Of a stretch of 5,546 nucleotides of DNA, positions 5,533 to 5,546 are shown piece by piece; position 1 is the stretch's first letter; the number at the start of each line of letters is the position of its first letter. The position numbers and the translations under genes are program-made. The notes beneath the pieces were generated by a model. It was not told where the DNA came from. It searched no databases and was given only the letters and a program-made list of their open reading frames with translations. This stretch comes from Hymenobacter sp. (GTDB lineage Bacteria > Bacteroidota > Bacteroidia > Cytophagales > Hymenobacteraceae): NCBI GenBank assembly GCA_025362615.1, contig JANYFQ010000084.1, positions 1-5,546 on the forward strand. Direction: 5' to 3'.

Positions 5533-5546
5533 TGGAACTGACCTTC

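Larger units (their letters stand above)
5478..5533. repeat. Strong inverted repeat: 22-bp stem, 12-nt loop
   Basis: 5478-5499 (aaaccgcgaagcggtggcacct) is the reverse complement of 5512-5533 except at one position (5494/5517), which would still form a G-U pair in plus-strand RNA. The loop is 5500-5511. The hairpin is very stable, but only a TTT follows on either strand, so it is a poor classical terminator. It may end transcription of a gene outside the window, or may be two inverted copies of a dispersed repeat. Confidence 0.85.

Noticed and set aside
5478..5533. The hairpin as a clear Rho-independent terminator
   Set aside because: The stem is strong but neither strand has a proper T-tract after it (only TTT), and the stem is built from copies of a dispersed-type repeat. 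It is kept only as an inverted repeat with possible terminator activity.

Overview
The window is dominated by one very large gene on the minus strand. Its frame is open from an ATG at 5348 to the left edge without a stop: 1782 codons, with the C-terminus outside the window. The product is a secreted, modular, repeat-rich protein. High G+C, SBBP-type beta-propeller repeats combined with IPT/TIG and FG-GAP/VCBS repeats, the lack of a Shine-Dalgarno sequence, and a TTG/TAnnTTTG-type promoter all suggest a high-GC Bacteroidota such as Hymenobacter or a relative. The organism is inferred, not proven.

Layout in reading direction (right to left). 5546-5399 is intergenic. It holds three copies of a 15-bp palindromic repeat, a 22-bp-stem inverted repeat, a pair of 9-bp inverted ends enclosing 55 bp (possible remnant or miniature mobile element), and a candidate promoter at its left margin. 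5398-5349 is a leader with no Shine-Dalgarno. The protein then runs: signal peptide (res. 1-38); SBBP block 1 (res. 40-499, five 65-70-aa units between two divergent end units); SBBP block 2 (res. 500-925, same plan, five units of exactly 62 aa); IPT/TIG-like Ig domain 1 (res. 930-1020); SbsA/Big_5-like Ig domain (res. 1021-1122); seven FG-GAP/VCBS repeats with Ca-binding motifs (res. 1123-1475); Ig domain 2 (res. 1478-1568, close copy of domain 1); canonical IPT/TIG domain 3 (res. 1569-1646); and the start of a DUF642/galactose-binding-like domain (res. 1647-1782, cut by the edge).

Both SBBP blocks contain seven units (1+5+1) and the FG-GAP block also contains seven. The simplest structural reading is three tandem seven-bladed beta-propellers on one exported chain, with Ig-fold spacers. 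This is a plausible surface adhesin or binding protein; export by type IX secretion is likely, but the sorting domain would lie outside the window. No catalytic domain is visible. The sequence is also notable for how it seems to evolve: exact-period tandem repeats and a ~90% identical direct repeat flanking an in-frame 1644-bp cassette. No other protein gene, tRNA, rRNA or CRISPR was found.
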